Source: DASUFF01 sp036274695 | Lineage (GTDB): Bacteria > UBA10199 > JACPAL01 > GCA-016699445 | Direction: 5' to 3' | Assembly: GCA_036274695.1 (NCBI GenBank) | Contig: DASUFF010000017.1 | Location: 1-30,831 of the forward strand | Length of the DNA stretch: 30,831 bases | In this document: positions 1 through 7,825 of the stretch, in pieces | Position numbering within the stretch: position 1 is the stretch's first letter | How the letters are laid out: each line of letters opens with the position of its first letter | Notes under the pieces: model-generated | Databases searched by the model: none | What the model was told of the DNA's origin: nothing | What the model saw: only the letters and a program-made list of their open reading frames with translations | Position numbers and translations under genes: made by a program

Positions 1-227
1 ACCCAATTCTGTTCGAAGAAGGCGTTGCCGATCTTGAAGTTTTCCTGTTGCGCGAACGTCAGGTTCGCGGCGAACTGGTTGAACGAATCGCCGGTATTGA
101 TGAAGACGGTCGTATCCCCTCCGGAAAGCTCCTCGCCCGGCTCGGCGGAGACCGTCTCTGAATGGGGCGCGCCGCCACAGCTGTTCAGCAGGGCGGCGCA
201 CGCGAAAACGACGAACAAACGCTTCAT
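1..227 (-). CDS. Di-heme oxidoreductase (DUF1111-like) lipoprotein, N-terminal part only
   Basis: The gene starts at 227 and runs off the left edge, so about 75 N-terminal residues are visible. They begin with a basic, hydrophobic signal sequence ending in a lipobox (LLNSC, Cys17), which suggests an outer-membrane or periplasmic lipoprotein. The segment FKIGNAFFEQNWV followed by the edge matches the N-terminal pattern of di-heme oxidoreductase (DHOR/DUF1111) proteins, where a 'GN.FF...WV' stretch precedes the first CxxCH. The heme motifs themselves lie outside the window. It follows the imelysin gene by 13 bp on the same strand. Imelysin and DUF1111 genes are commonly paired in iron-regulated loci, and both would be read from the Fur-box promoter upstream. 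The family call rests on this short segment plus context. Confidence 0.6.
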   Translation of the reverse strand, partial: MKRLFVVFACAALLNSCGGAPHSETVSAEPGEELSGGDTTVFINTGDSFNQFAANLTFAQQENFKIGNAFFEQNW

Positions 228-240
228 AGAATCTCGCTAT

Positions 241-1485
241 TTAGGCTCCATCGGAATCGAGGTTGATGTCGACACCCAGTTTATCGGCCGCCGTCGAGAG
301 GGCATCGGTAAAGGCGTTCAAGGCGTCGATGGCCTGCTGGATGCGGATATGATCGGGATCCGCGGGGCCGCCCAAGATCTGCTGGTCGAAATGAACGCCG
401 GCCTTCGCCTCCGCGTCCACGCCGTCCAGAGCGGTCTCGGCGTTGTCCAAAAGGACCTTGATCTGGGCATTGGTCGTCGGATCCGCCTGCTCGATCAAAT
501 CATCCAGGCCGTTTCCGTCGCCCACCGACGAGCCGTCGGTGCGCGTGTAGGTTCCGAAATAGATGTTCTTGATGCTTTGAAAGCCCTGTCTCAGGTCGCG
601 GTTCGTGTTGTCGGAGAAGCAGGAATGCTCGTCCTCCTGGTCCTTGGTGACGAGGGCGACGGAGATGCGCTGCCCCGCCAGTTCGCCGCTGGCGAAGCTG
701 CCCAAGCCGACGATGATGCGGCGAAGGGCTTCGTTGGTATCCACCGAAAGGAATTCAGCGCGATAATTCGTGGTCACGCCCGTCTTCCAGGCGTCGACGA
801 CTTGTCCCAGGTGCTCCACCAGCAAGTGGGCGACGGTTTCCAGGTATGTCCGGCGGCGGTCCTGATGGTCGTTCGTGCCACCGTCGACGTAGTCGGTGAA
901 CGCGCGCAGGCCGGTGTCTTCGGGGTTGGCGTTCAGGTCCTGCCCCCAGAGGAGGAACTCGATGGCGTGATAGCCGGTGCTGAGCGTGGCCTCGCTGTCC
1001 TTGCCGTTCAAGTCGACCAGTATCTCCTCGGTGACGTCGATGGACGTGTCGTTCACGATGCCGCTGTCCGCGTCGCCTTCCACGTAATCGATATAAACCT
1101 CGTCCAAAGGCCAGGCGTTGATGAGGATCTCCGGATTGCCGTCGTCGCCGTCGATGGGGCCGTTATAGAAACGGTAGGCCTCGGTCTGCTCGTACGGCTC
1201 GCGGGAAGCGATCCAAGCCTCGCGGGCGGCCGAAAACTTCTCTTCCGTCGGATCCGCGACGAAGACGTCGATGGCGTCATGAAGCTCCTCGGCCGCGGCC
1301 AACGAATCTTGATAAGCGGCCAAGGCGATGTCGGCGTAGTTCTTCACCACCAGAGACGCCAAAGAGGTATTGCCTCCGCCGCCGGAAGACGAACCCGAAC
1401 CGCATCCGCCCGTTCCGCCCCATCCCAGAGAGACCAGGGCGACGGCCGCCGTGGCAAGGGTTAACAGTTGTTTCGCTCTCTTCAT
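241..1485 (-). CDS. Imelysin family (peptidase M75-like) iron-regulated lipoprotein
   Basis: This is a 414-residue precursor with an N-terminal hydrophobic signal and a Gly/Ser-rich linker after Cys28, so it is probably a lipoprotein. The diagnostic GxHxxE motif of imelysins is present in GYHAIEFLLWG (His173, Glu176). Imelysin proteins (IrpA, ICMP, EfeO relatives) are all-helical envelope proteins tied to iron acquisition; proteolytic activity is doubtful for many of them. The ATG has a good ribosome binding site (AAGGAG, 7 nt spacing). A near-consensus Fur box lies about 40 bp upstream and a DHOR-type gene follows directly, which together indicate an iron-starvation-induced envelope system. 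Confidence 0.88.
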   Translation of the reverse strand: MKRAKQLLTLATAAVALVSLGWGGTGGCGSGSSSGGGGNTSLASLVVKNYADIALAAYQDSLAAAEELHDAIDVFVADPTEEKFSAAREAWIASREPYEQTEAYRFYNGPIDGDDGNPEILINAWPLDEVYIDYVEGDADSGIVNDTSIDVTEEILVDLNGKDSEATLSTGYHAIEFLLWGQDLNANPEDTGLRAFTDYVDGGTNDHQDRRRTYLETVAHLLVEHLGQVVDAWKTGVTTNYRAEFLSVDTNEALRRIIVGLGSFASGELAGQRISVALVTKDQEDEHSCFSDNTNRDLRQGFQSIKNIYFGTYTRTDGSSVGDGNGLDDLIEQADPTTNAQIKVLLDNAETALDGVDAEAKAGVHFDQQILGGPADPDHIRIQQAIDALNAFTDALSTAADKLGVDINLDSDGA

Positions 1486-1522
1486 GTAAAGGCTCCTTGC
1501 GTTTGCGCTAAAAACTGGAATT

Positions 1523-1541
1523 GAAAATCATTATCAATATC
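1523..1541 (-). promoter_or_regulatory. Fur box upstream of the imelysin operon
   Basis: On the minus strand the 19 bases read GATATTGATAATGATTTTC, which match 16 of 19 positions of the classical Fur consensus GATAATGATAATCATTATC. The element overlaps a possible -35 hexamer TTGATA (1537-1532) and sits 38 bp before the imelysin start codon, a normal position for iron-dependent repression. It lies in a 124-bp intergenic region whose other neighbour (1610-2560) reads away from it. Confidence 0.75.
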
Positions 1542-1609
1542 GGATTCGAAGGATTTAGTGACCTCGTCTCCGGCTGTCAAATACTTAATTCACGGATGCG
1601 CGCGTTTTA

Positions 1610-2560
1610 TTATTTTCCGAGAAGGATTTTGACGGGATTTCCGGCGGCTGCGAAACCTACGACCCACCAAACGAGTGTCAGAAGGCGGAGCACCCACACG
1701 GCGGCGACTCCGACCGCCGCGAGCGGGACGCCGAACGTCATGGCCAGAACCAGGGCGACGCCCGCTTCCAGGACGCCGAAGGCGGCCGGGAGGGAGGAGA
1801 AGGCGGAGCGAAGGAGGACGATCAAGGCCGCCAAGCCGAGGCTCAAGACGCCCGGAAAGTAGGCGTCGATGGTCTTGCCCACGACGAGGATCTGTAGAGC
1901 GAACAAGAGGAGTACGACGAGGTGAATGAACAGCACGGTGAAGAAGGCGCCTCGGTTTTCAGCGCGGAATTTCGACAGAAAGCGGTCCCTCTCCTCCATC
2001 TTCCCGCGAACGGCCGGCGAAACGAATCGTTTCGGCCACGCGGCCAGGCAGGCGGTGAAGAAGCCCTTGCGCCGCCGCGTACACACGAGAAAGTAAACGG
2101 CGCCTCCGATCGCGGCGACCAGCATCAGTCCGCGCATCAGGATATTTCCCGGAACGAGCAGGAAACCGAGAAACAGCCCCGCGACGGCAAAAATCACTCC
2201 CGCCAGCGCGCGCACGGCCTCATCGGTCACGATGGAGCCGGCGGCGTCCGGGATGCCCGTCCTCTTTCGTAAAACTCCCAGCCGGATCGGGATTCCCCCG
2301 ACGGCGGTAAGCGCGATCAGCGCGGCGGATAAAGACGCGTTCTTTCTCCCCTCCTGGGCGAGGGCCATCTTCCAAGCGCAGGCCCGAAAGGCCAAGGCCG
2401 CCGCCGACAGCCCTATCAACGTTCCGAAAGCCCCCAATCCCCGGCCCATGGCCGAAAAGACCGGCAGTGGCCCGGAAAGAACGAAAGCCAGAATCAGGAG
2501 AGCGAGGCCGATCGCCCACCGAACCAGCGCCCTCCGATGAATGAGTTTTTTCGGATTCAT
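1610..2560 (-). CDS. Flippase-like / lysylphosphatidylglycerol synthase TM-domain membrane protein
   Basis: This 316-residue protein is almost entirely hydrophobic, with about eight membrane segments separated by short basic loops. The topology and the segment with 'VGGIPIRLGVLRKRTGIP' followed by a 'TDEAVRAL' helix resemble the LPG_synthase_TM/AglD-like flippase domain family (UPF0104), whose members act on lipids or polyprenyl-linked sugars. The start at 2560 gives the basic MNPKK N-terminus. An in-frame extension to 2644 is possible but would overlap the divergent peroxiredoxin promoter region. An AGGGG directly abuts this ATG, so the exact start is uncertain. The substrate is unknown. Confidence 0.6.
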   Translation of the reverse strand: MNPKKLIHRRALVRWAIGLALLILAFVLSGPLPVFSAMGRGLGAFGTLIGLSAAALAFRACAWKMALAQEGRKNASLSAALIALTAVGGIPIRLGVLRKRTGIPDAAGSIVTDEAVRALAGVIFAVAGLFLGFLLVPGNILMRGLMLVAAIGGAVYFLVCTRRRKGFFTACLAAWPKRFVSPAVRGKMEERDRFLSKFRAENRGAFFTVLFIHLVVLLLFALQILVVGKTIDAYFPGVLSLGLAALIVLLRSAFSSLPAAFGVLEAGVALVLAMTFGVPLAAVGVAAVWVLRLLTLVWWVVGFAAAGNPVKILLGK

Positions 2561-2674
2561 CCCCTGTTCATTTATGAGACGATTTCGAAATCTACCAAAC
2601 GAAGCCCTTGGAAAGCAACGAAGCGCTGTGCTAGCCTTCGCCACTCGACAAAAACACCATTACCGGAGGACTTT

Positions 2675-3328
2675 ATGACGGAACCCACCGCAGCCGCCCC
2701 TCGCATCGAATTGAACGGCCCCGCACCCGACTTCGAGGCCAACACGACCCAGGGTCCGATCAGGCTATCCGAATGGGAGAAGGGCAAATGGGTGATCTTG
2801 TTCTCTCACCCGGCCGACTTCACTCCGGTCTGCACCACCGAGTTCATCGAATTCGCCAAACGCTACGAAGACTTTAGGAAAAAGAACGTCGCCTTGATCG
2901 GCAACTCCATCGACAGCGTCTACAGCCACATCGGCTGGATCAAGAACATCGAGAAGAATTTCGGCGTGAAGATTCCCTTCCCCGTCATCGCCGATCTCGA
3001 TCAGAAGGTCTCCAAGCTCTACGGCATGATCCACGAGCCTTCCGCCGTGACTGCGACGGTCCGCTGCGTCTTCATCATCGATCCCAAGAGAAACGTCCGC
3101 GCCATGATCTACTACCCATTGAACGTCGGACGGAATTTCGACGAGATCACCCGCGTGGTGGACGCCCTGCAGACGGTGGACGCCAACGGAGTGGCCTGCC
3201 CCGCGAACTGGAAGCCCGGCGAGGAGGTCATCGTGCCGCCGCCGACCACCGTGCAGGCGGCCGATGAGCGGGTCGCCAACAAGCAGCTCAACGTCACCGA
3301 CTGGTATTTCTCCAAGAAAAAGCTCTAG
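2675..3328 (+). CDS. 1-Cys peroxiredoxin, Prx6 type
   Basis: This is a 217-residue thiol peroxidase of the AhpC/TSA superfamily. The peroxidatic cysteine is Cys53 in the canonical SHPADFTPVCTTE motif. The C-terminal region with NGVACPANWKPGE is typical of the Prx6 subfamily, which reduces hydrogen peroxide and organic hydroperoxides in the cytosol and takes electrons from an external thiol. I chose the ATG at 2675 because GGAGGA lies 6-10 bases upstream and the family N-terminus begins shortly after it; the open frame extends further upstream without family similarity. It converges on an aldo/keto reductase with only 1 bp between the two stop codons. Confidence 0.92.
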   Translation: MTEPTAAAPRIELNGPAPDFEANTTQGPIRLSEWEKGKWVILFSHPADFTPVCTTEFIEFAKRYEDFRKKNVALIGNSIDSVYSHIGWIKNIEKNFGVKIPFPVIADLDQKVSKLYGMIHEPSAVTATVRCVFIIDPKRNVRAMIYYPLNVGRNFDEITRVVDALQTVDANGVACPANWKPGEEVIVPPPTTVQAADERVANKQLNVTDWYFSKKKL

Positions 3329-3329
3329 C

Positions 3330-4208
3330 TTAAGGCAGTTGCTTTTCGATGCGGGCGACTTCCTGCGGAGAGAGCGGCAGGTCCGCGGCCGCGAGGGAAT
3401 CTTCCAGGTTATGCAGGCGGGACGCCCCGGGAATCGGCAGGATCGCCGGCGACCGCGCGAGCATCCAGGCCAGCACGAGCCTTTGCGGGGAAACGCCCCT
3501 CTCCGCCGACAGGCTGCGCAGAACGGAGATGTCCTTGAGCCGCTCCACGCGGTTGCTCCCGCCGAGCGGGCTCCAAGGCAGGAAGGTCAAGCCTTCCTTT
3601 TCGCAATACGCGATGACCCCGTCCTGTTCCGGCGAACGCCGCCAGGGGTTGTACTGGTTCTGGATCGAGACGACCTCGACGATATCGCGCGCCTCCTGAA
3701 TCTCGGCGACGGAGACGTTGGAGAGACCGACGAACCGTATCAACCCCTCGTCCACCGCCGCCCGAACGGGTTTCAACGTCGCGCTCAAATCGAACCGCGG
3801 ATCGGGCGCGTGCAGTTGCCAGAGCGGGATCGGACGCCGGCCGCCCAGGGCCTGGTAGCTTTCGTGGATCGTCTTTTCGATGTGTTTGGGGTCGCCGTTG
3901 GAGATCCAATCGCCGTTGGGACGCATCAATCCGCCCTTCGTCGCGACGATCACGCCCGCGGTGTCTTTCGCATAAGAGGCCAGGGCCTTGGCGATGAGGC
4001 GCTCGTTGTGGTGCTTGTCGCGCTCGTCGATGCAGTAGGCGTCGGCGGTGTCGATCAAGGTCACGCCCAGGTCCAGCGCGCGGTGGATTACGGCCACGGA
4101 CGCCTCCTCGGAGGGGCGGCCGTCCAGGGACAGCGGCATCGCTCCGAAACCGATCGCGCTGACCGTCACATTCGTTTTTCCGAGTGTCTTCGTTTTCATG
4201 GTCTTCAT
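3330..4208 (-). CDS. Aldo/keto reductase
   Basis: This 292-residue NAD(P)H-dependent oxidoreductase has the TIM-barrel AKR fold. The catalytic tetrad is visible: Asp53 and Tyr58 (LIDTADAY), Lys91 (VATKGG) and His133 (WQLHAPDP). The cofactor-site segment with 'FLPWSPLGG' follows later in the chain. The start at 4208 is preceded by AGAGG at about 5 nt; a second ATG three codons in (4199) is an alternative. Substrate cannot be predicted from sequence. The gene is divergent from the DsbA-like lipoprotein gene. Confidence 0.9.
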   Translation of the reverse strand: MKTMKTKTLGKTNVTVSAIGFGAMPLSLDGRPSEEASVAVIHRALDLGVTLIDTADAYCIDERDKHHNERLIAKALASYAKDTAGVIVATKGGLMRPNGDWISNGDPKHIEKTIHESYQALGGRRPIPLWQLHAPDPRFDLSATLKPVRAAVDEGLIRFVGLSNVSVAEIQEARDIVEVVSIQNQYNPWRRSPEQDGVIAYCEKEGLTFLPWSPLGGSNRVERLKDISVLRSLSAERGVSPQRLVLAWMLARSPAILPIPGASRLHNLEDSLAAADLPLSPQEVARIEKQLP

Positions 4209-4216
4209 GTCGCCTC

Positions 4217-4245
4217 TTGATTCCGTCCCATTCCTTCCCTACAAT
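4217..4245 (+). promoter_or_regulatory. Probable sigma70-type promoter of the DsbA-like gene
   Basis: TTGATT at 4217-4222 and TACAAT at 4240-4245 are separated by exactly 17 bp and match the -35 and -10 consensus at 4/6 and 5/6 positions. Transcription would begin near 4252, leaving a 17-nt leader that holds the AAGGGG ribosome binding site for the start at 4269. Confidence 0.5.
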
Positions 4246-4268
4246 GCAGCCTCCAAAAAGGGGAACCC

Positions 4269-5063
4269 ATGAAACGTTATAATCTTCTGTCGGCCGTTCT
4301 CGCAACCGCGATCCTCGCCTTGGCTTGCGAGCCTTCGCCCACGCAGATGGAGAAGGCCATCAAATCCTTCTTCGAAAAGAACCCGAAATTCTTGGAGCAG
4401 CAGTTCCAAGGCATGATGAAGAGCCGGAACCCCGAGGCCCAGCCTCTGGAAGAGCGCATCAAGAACGCGATCAAGGTGGACATCGGTGCAAACTCGCCCA
4501 CATTGGGCCCCGCTGACGCGCCCGTCACCGTCGTCTGTTTCTCCGATTTCCAGTGCCCCTTCTGCAAGCGCGCCGCGCCGACGTTCCGCCAGCTGGTCGA
4601 CGAGTACAAAGGCAAGGTCCGCATCGCCTTCCGCCAGCATCCCCTTCCCATGCACAAGAACGCGATGGGCGCCGCGAAGGCCTCCCTGGCGGCCAACGAA
4701 CAGGGCAAGTTCTGGGAATATCACGACCTGCTCTTCGAAAATCAGCAGAACCTAAGCGAAGAGAACTTGATCAAGCTCGCTCAAAAGGCGGGGCTGAACG
4801 TCCCGAAATTCACGAAGGACATGAAATCGACCAAGTTCGACCAGCAGATCCAGGAAGACACCAATTTCTCGATGAAGGTCGGCGCGAGCGGCACGCCCGC
4901 GTTCTTCATCAACGGCGTGGCCCTGAAGGGAGCGAAGCCGCTAGCTTCCTTTAAAGAGGTCATCGACCGCCTTCTGAACCCGGGCGCCGCTCCCTCGGCC
5001 CCCGGCGCCGCCCCGGCTCCGGCGATCCCGCCTGCGCCCGCTCCCGCGCCGGCGCAGGGTTAG
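4269..5063 (+). CDS. DsbA-like thiol:disulfide oxidoreductase, secreted/lipoprotein
   Basis: This 264-residue protein starts with a hydrophobic signal ending in a lipobox-like ILALAC (Cys20). A helical spacer follows, and then a thioredoxin-fold domain from about residue 75. The redox motif is Cys96-Pro-Phe-Cys99 in DFQCPFC, and the cis-proline loop is GTPAFF. Proteins of this type (DsbA/DsbG/ScsC-like, Thioredoxin_4) form or isomerise disulfides in the periplasm. The last 30 residues are Pro/Ala-rich and low-complexity, an unusual tail that may reach along or bind the cell envelope. The next gene starts 27 bp downstream on the same strand and may be co-transcribed. Confidence 0.87.
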   Translation: MKRYNLLSAVLATAILALACEPSPTQMEKAIKSFFEKNPKFLEQQFQGMMKSRNPEAQPLEERIKNAIKVDIGANSPTLGPADAPVTVVCFSDFQCPFCKRAAPTFRQLVDEYKGKVRIAFRQHPLPMHKNAMGAAKASLAANEQGKFWEYHDLLFENQQNLSEENLIKLAQKAGLNVPKFTKDMKSTKFDQQIQEDTNFSMKVGASGTPAFFINGVALKGAKPLASFKEVIDRLLNPGAAPSAPGAAPAPAIPPAPAPAPAQG

Positions 5064-5090
5064 CGATGCCCCTGAAGGTCAGGAGGCCTC

Positions 5091-5438
5091 ATGCTCGATC
5101 GCGATGAAGTGAAGCAGATCGTCAAGGAAGTCCTCGCTCAGACGGACGCCGCCGTCGGGATGGCGGACAAATGGGAGGGAGGAACCTTGATCCTCAAACC
5201 CGGACTGTCCTCCTTGCAAGCCAAGGAAATCCCCATCGAGGCTTTTTTCCACAAGGTGGTGATGGTCCGCGACAAGCTCCGAGTGCTCGAGCAAAAGGTC
5301 AACGCCCATGCCAAGCTTTCGGACGTCGAAAAGGCGGAAATGCAGCAATACATCACCCGCTGCTACGGAAGCCTGACGACGCTGAACATCCTGTTCAAGC
5401 ACGAGGAAGACAAGTTTAAGGGAACGAGTTCCGAATAA
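5091..5438 (+). CDS. Small conserved-looking protein of unknown function
   Basis: I do not recognise this 115-residue protein with certainty. It is soluble and charged, with no signal peptide. The segment GGTLILKPG is followed by a long amphipathic region (residues about 50-85) rich in Lys/Glu that could form a coiled-coil or helical hairpin. The ATG is preceded by AGGAGG, an excellent ribosome binding site, and codon use is normal for the window, so it is a real gene. It follows the DsbA-like gene in a probable two-gene operon. Its TAA stop directly abuts the stop codon of the convergent gene, with no intervening base. Confidence 0.75.
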   Translation: MLDRDEVKQIVKEVLAQTDAAVGMADKWEGGTLILKPGLSSLQAKEIPIEAFFHKVVMVRDKLRVLEQKVNAHAKLSDVEKAEMQQYITRCYGSLTTLNILFKHEEDKFKGTSSE

Positions 5439-6503
5439 TCAGAGCAATCGGGAAGGTCCTTCGCCCTGAAGAAAACGGGCGAGCTCCAAATAAGCCCGCT
5501 TCAGTTCCGTATCGGCCTCGTGAAAGTGAAACATCTCCGCATCGACCGTTCTCTTGGCGAACGCCGCCGCGCCCGCGAGCCAAGGGTGGGCCGAACCGGC
5601 CTCCGAAGCGGTACGCCGCTCGCGCACGACGAGCGAAGGGCCGCTTAAGTCGATCTTCAGCGCCCGCTTCGGCTCCCCGTTAATCGGCACCCTCGCCGTC
5701 GACCGAATCGACCGCGGTTTGATGTCTTTCAGATCCGTCTGCCAACCCACCAAATAAGGCCGGCCGCAATCGTCCACCCGAATGCCGTAGGAACGCCCGC
5801 ATTTCGAACGGACCTCGAAACCTTGATGATACCGATCGGGGTCTTCCACGTACAAAACGGCGGCGATCCACAGCGCGGTCAACCATATCCGCTGGCGCCC
5901 CGTGAAAACGGCCAATCCCGATTCCGCGTCCGGCGGCAGAAAATCCCTCCAGAAGGACGCGGGACCGCCGACGATCAACTCGGAGGCTTCGTCGTTTTGA
6001 CGGATCGTTTCCGCGGCCGAGACTTGGCGGAACTGGGCCACGCGATGCTGGAAGCCCCGCGTTTCCTTGCCCACGCAGAGGGAAACGGGCTCCCCGGCTT
6101 CCTCGCGGCAAACCAGGAAAAACCGGTCGCCATGGCGGACGCTCTCGCCGGGCCCCAAGTCCCGCTCCTCGCGCGTGCTGAACGATCGGAGACGCTCCCC
6201 CAAGCCGGGATATCCGCTCAAGGCCTCGAAATAGGAGGTCAGGTAGTGAACGCGCGGAAACTCGCGCTCCGCCCTTCCGCCGATGGGAAAGGGCCCGTCA
6301 CCCGCCAGCTCCGAAACCGTTCTGGCCGCATCGGCGAGTTCGCTCGCGAAGGCAAAGTGGGACCTGCGATCCAGGGCGACGTGTAGGCTCGTGTAGCCGT
6401 CTTCCAAGCGCATGCCCGACATCAGGCCCTCGACCGGGTCGATGGCCGTAAGCGCGACGCCCATATTCAGCAAACCGAGGGATATTTGGACAGGCGGTGT
6501 CAT
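5439..6503 (-). CDS. Hypothetical protein, 354 residues
   Basis: No family is recognised. The protein is predicted soluble, with no signal peptide and no clear transmembrane segment. It contains a stretch around residues 205-215 rich in Trp, Ile and Ala (IWLTALWIAAVLYVEDPDRY). Its uninterrupted frame and GC-rich third positions support coding. The ATG at 6503 lacks a strong ribosome binding site and internal Met codons at residues 14 and 28 are alternatives. Its style (long, unique, no motif) resembles the 408-residue and 332-residue unknowns elsewhere in the window, but I see no convincing similarity between them. Confidence 0.65.
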   Translation of the reverse strand: MTPPVQISLGLLNMGVALTAIDPVEGLMSGMRLEDGYTSLHVALDRRSHFAFASELADAARTVSELAGDGPFPIGGRAEREFPRVHYLTSYFEALSGYPGLGERLRSFSTREERDLGPGESVRHGDRFFLVCREEAGEPVSLCVGKETRGFQHRVAQFRQVSAAETIRQNDEASELIVGGPASFWRDFLPPDAESGLAVFTGRQRIWLTALWIAAVLYVEDPDRYHQGFEVRSKCGRSYGIRVDDCGRPYLVGWQTDLKDIKPRSIRSTARVPINGEPKRALKIDLSGPSLVVRERRTASEAGSAHPWLAGAAAFAKRTVDAEMFHFHEADTELKRAYLELARFLQGEGPSRLL

Positions 6504-6587
6504 AAGGAAGGGCGTTGATCGATGAAATCGGCCCCGAACTCAACAGAAATTCTTGCCTCCGGGCCGGGGATTCAGAATAGTGAATTC

Positions 6588-7796
6588 ATGAAAAAATCCC
6601 TGTTAGGTTTGTCCCTCCTCTGCTCGCTCGTTTCGGCCGCCGCCGCCGCCGACTGGAAATCCGACTTCACCGCCGCCCTGAAAAACGGCGGCGCCTACGC
6701 CGAGACCGAGGATGGCAAGGTGCTCTACGACCATCGCTCCAAAGACCACTTCATCCCGGCCTCTATCCTTAAGATCGCCACCGCCGCCTGCGCCGTCGAA
6801 ACCCTGGGCCGGGACTTCCGCTTTCCCACGGACTTCTTCCTGACCAAGGAGGAAAAGCTCGTCGTGAAGGGCTACGGCGACCCCTTCTTGGTCTCGGAGG
6901 AGTTCGAGCTGATCGCGCACGAACTGGCGGAAAAGGGCTTGAAGGAAGTGAACGGAATGATCCTCGACACGAGCTACTTCGCCCCGGGCATCTCCATCGA
7001 CGGCACGTCGGGAAGCCCGAACCCTTACGACGCCTTGAACGGCGCCCTCATCGCCAACTTCAATACGGTGAACATCCATAAGATGGGATCGGGCCCTCGG
7101 GCGTCGGTCTATTCGGCGGAAGCGCAGACGCCGCTCACGCCCATCGCCGAGGAGTCCGCCAAGGACCTGCCGGCGGGCAAACAGCGCATCAACATCGGCC
7201 AGGATCCCCGCAAGGGCGCGCGTTACGTGGCCGAGCTGTTGACGGAGTTTTTGAAGAAGCAGGGAATCCTCGTGAAAGGCGGCATGGAGATCGGGGAAAA
7301 GCCGGAAGGAGCGCGGCTCCTCGTCCGCCACCTTTCTTCGAAACGTCTTGAAGGCGTGTTGCGCGAGCTGCTCAACTTCTCGACGAACTTCATGGCCAAC
7401 CAGATTTTCCTCGTCATGGGCGCCGAGAAGTTCGGAGCCCCCGCCAACGTCGAGAAAGGCCGTAAGGTCTTGAGGGAGTTCCTCGCCGACAAAGTGGGAT
7501 GGAAGGACTTCGAGGTGATGGAAGGCTCGGGCCTCTCCCGCGAGAATTCGGTGACGCCGCGCGAGATGGTGGCCCTGCTCGAAGAATTTTCCCCGCACCT
7601 GGACCTGCTGCCGCGCGAGATCGACGTCTTTCGCGCCAAGACGGGCACCTTGACCGGCGTCAACTCGCTGGCCGGCTTCTTTCCGATCAAGGACGGCAAG
7701 ACGGCGCGCTTCGCCATCCTGGTCAATTCGCCGGTGCCGTTCGACTATAAATTCAAGCTGGGGAAGATGCTGTACGACGGCGTGAACGGCCAGTAA
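6588..7796 (+). CDS. dacB: D-alanyl-D-alanine carboxypeptidase / PBP4 family (peptidase S13)
   Basis: This 402-residue periplasmic serine peptidase carries all three penicillin-binding motifs: Ser59-x-x-Lys62 (SILK), Ser265-Thr-Asn267 (SxN) and Lys351-Thr-Gly353 (KTG). 'GSGLSREN' lies before the KTG as in DacB. An N-terminal signal peptide is present (MKKSLLGLSL.., Ala-rich cleavage region near residue 20). DacB-type enzymes trim or cross-cut peptidoglycan stem peptides. At 402 residues it is shorter than the E. coli protein, consistent with a reduced insert domain. The start at 6588 was chosen because the upstream in-frame residues do not belong to a signal peptide. The TAA stop is part of the hairpin at 7794-7818. 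Confidence 0.9.
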   Translation: MKKSLLGLSLLCSLVSAAAAADWKSDFTAALKNGGAYAETEDGKVLYDHRSKDHFIPASILKIATAACAVETLGRDFRFPTDFFLTKEEKLVVKGYGDPFLVSEEFELIAHELAEKGLKEVNGMILDTSYFAPGISIDGTSGSPNPYDALNGALIANFNTVNIHKMGSGPRASVYSAEAQTPLTPIAEESAKDLPAGKQRINIGQDPRKGARYVAELLTEFLKKQGILVKGGMEIGEKPEGARLLVRHLSSKRLEGVLRELLNFSTNFMANQIFLVMGAEKFGAPANVEKGRKVLREFLADKVGWKDFEVMEGSGLSRENSVTPREMVALLEEFSPHLDLLPREIDVFRAKTGTLTGVNSLAGFFPIKDGKTARFAILVNSPVPFDYKFKLGKMLYDGVNGQ

Positions 7797-7818
7797 GGGC
7801 GGGATAACCCCGCCCTTA
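7794..7818. terminator. Convergent intergenic hairpin (possible bidirectional terminator)
   Basis: TAAGGGCGGG (7794-7803) and its exact complement CCCGCCCTTA (7809-7818) form a perfect 10-bp stem with an ATAAC loop. The arm includes the stop codon of the carboxypeptidase gene, and the FKBP gene ends 8 bp beyond on the other strand. No T-run follows on either strand, so factor-independent termination is not assured. The sequence resembles a dispersed intergenic GC hairpin. Confidence 0.55.
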
Positions 7819-7825
7819 CACATCT

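Noticed and set aside
25..1464. 479-residue plus-strand open frame
   Set aside because: It is antisense to the imelysin gene, which has clear family motifs; Val/Gly/Arg-rich shadow typical of GC-rich DNA.
6603..7823. 406-residue minus-strand open frame opposite dacB
   Set aside because: The dacB frame carries all three penicillin-binding motifs and a signal peptide; the opposite frame has low-complexity composition.
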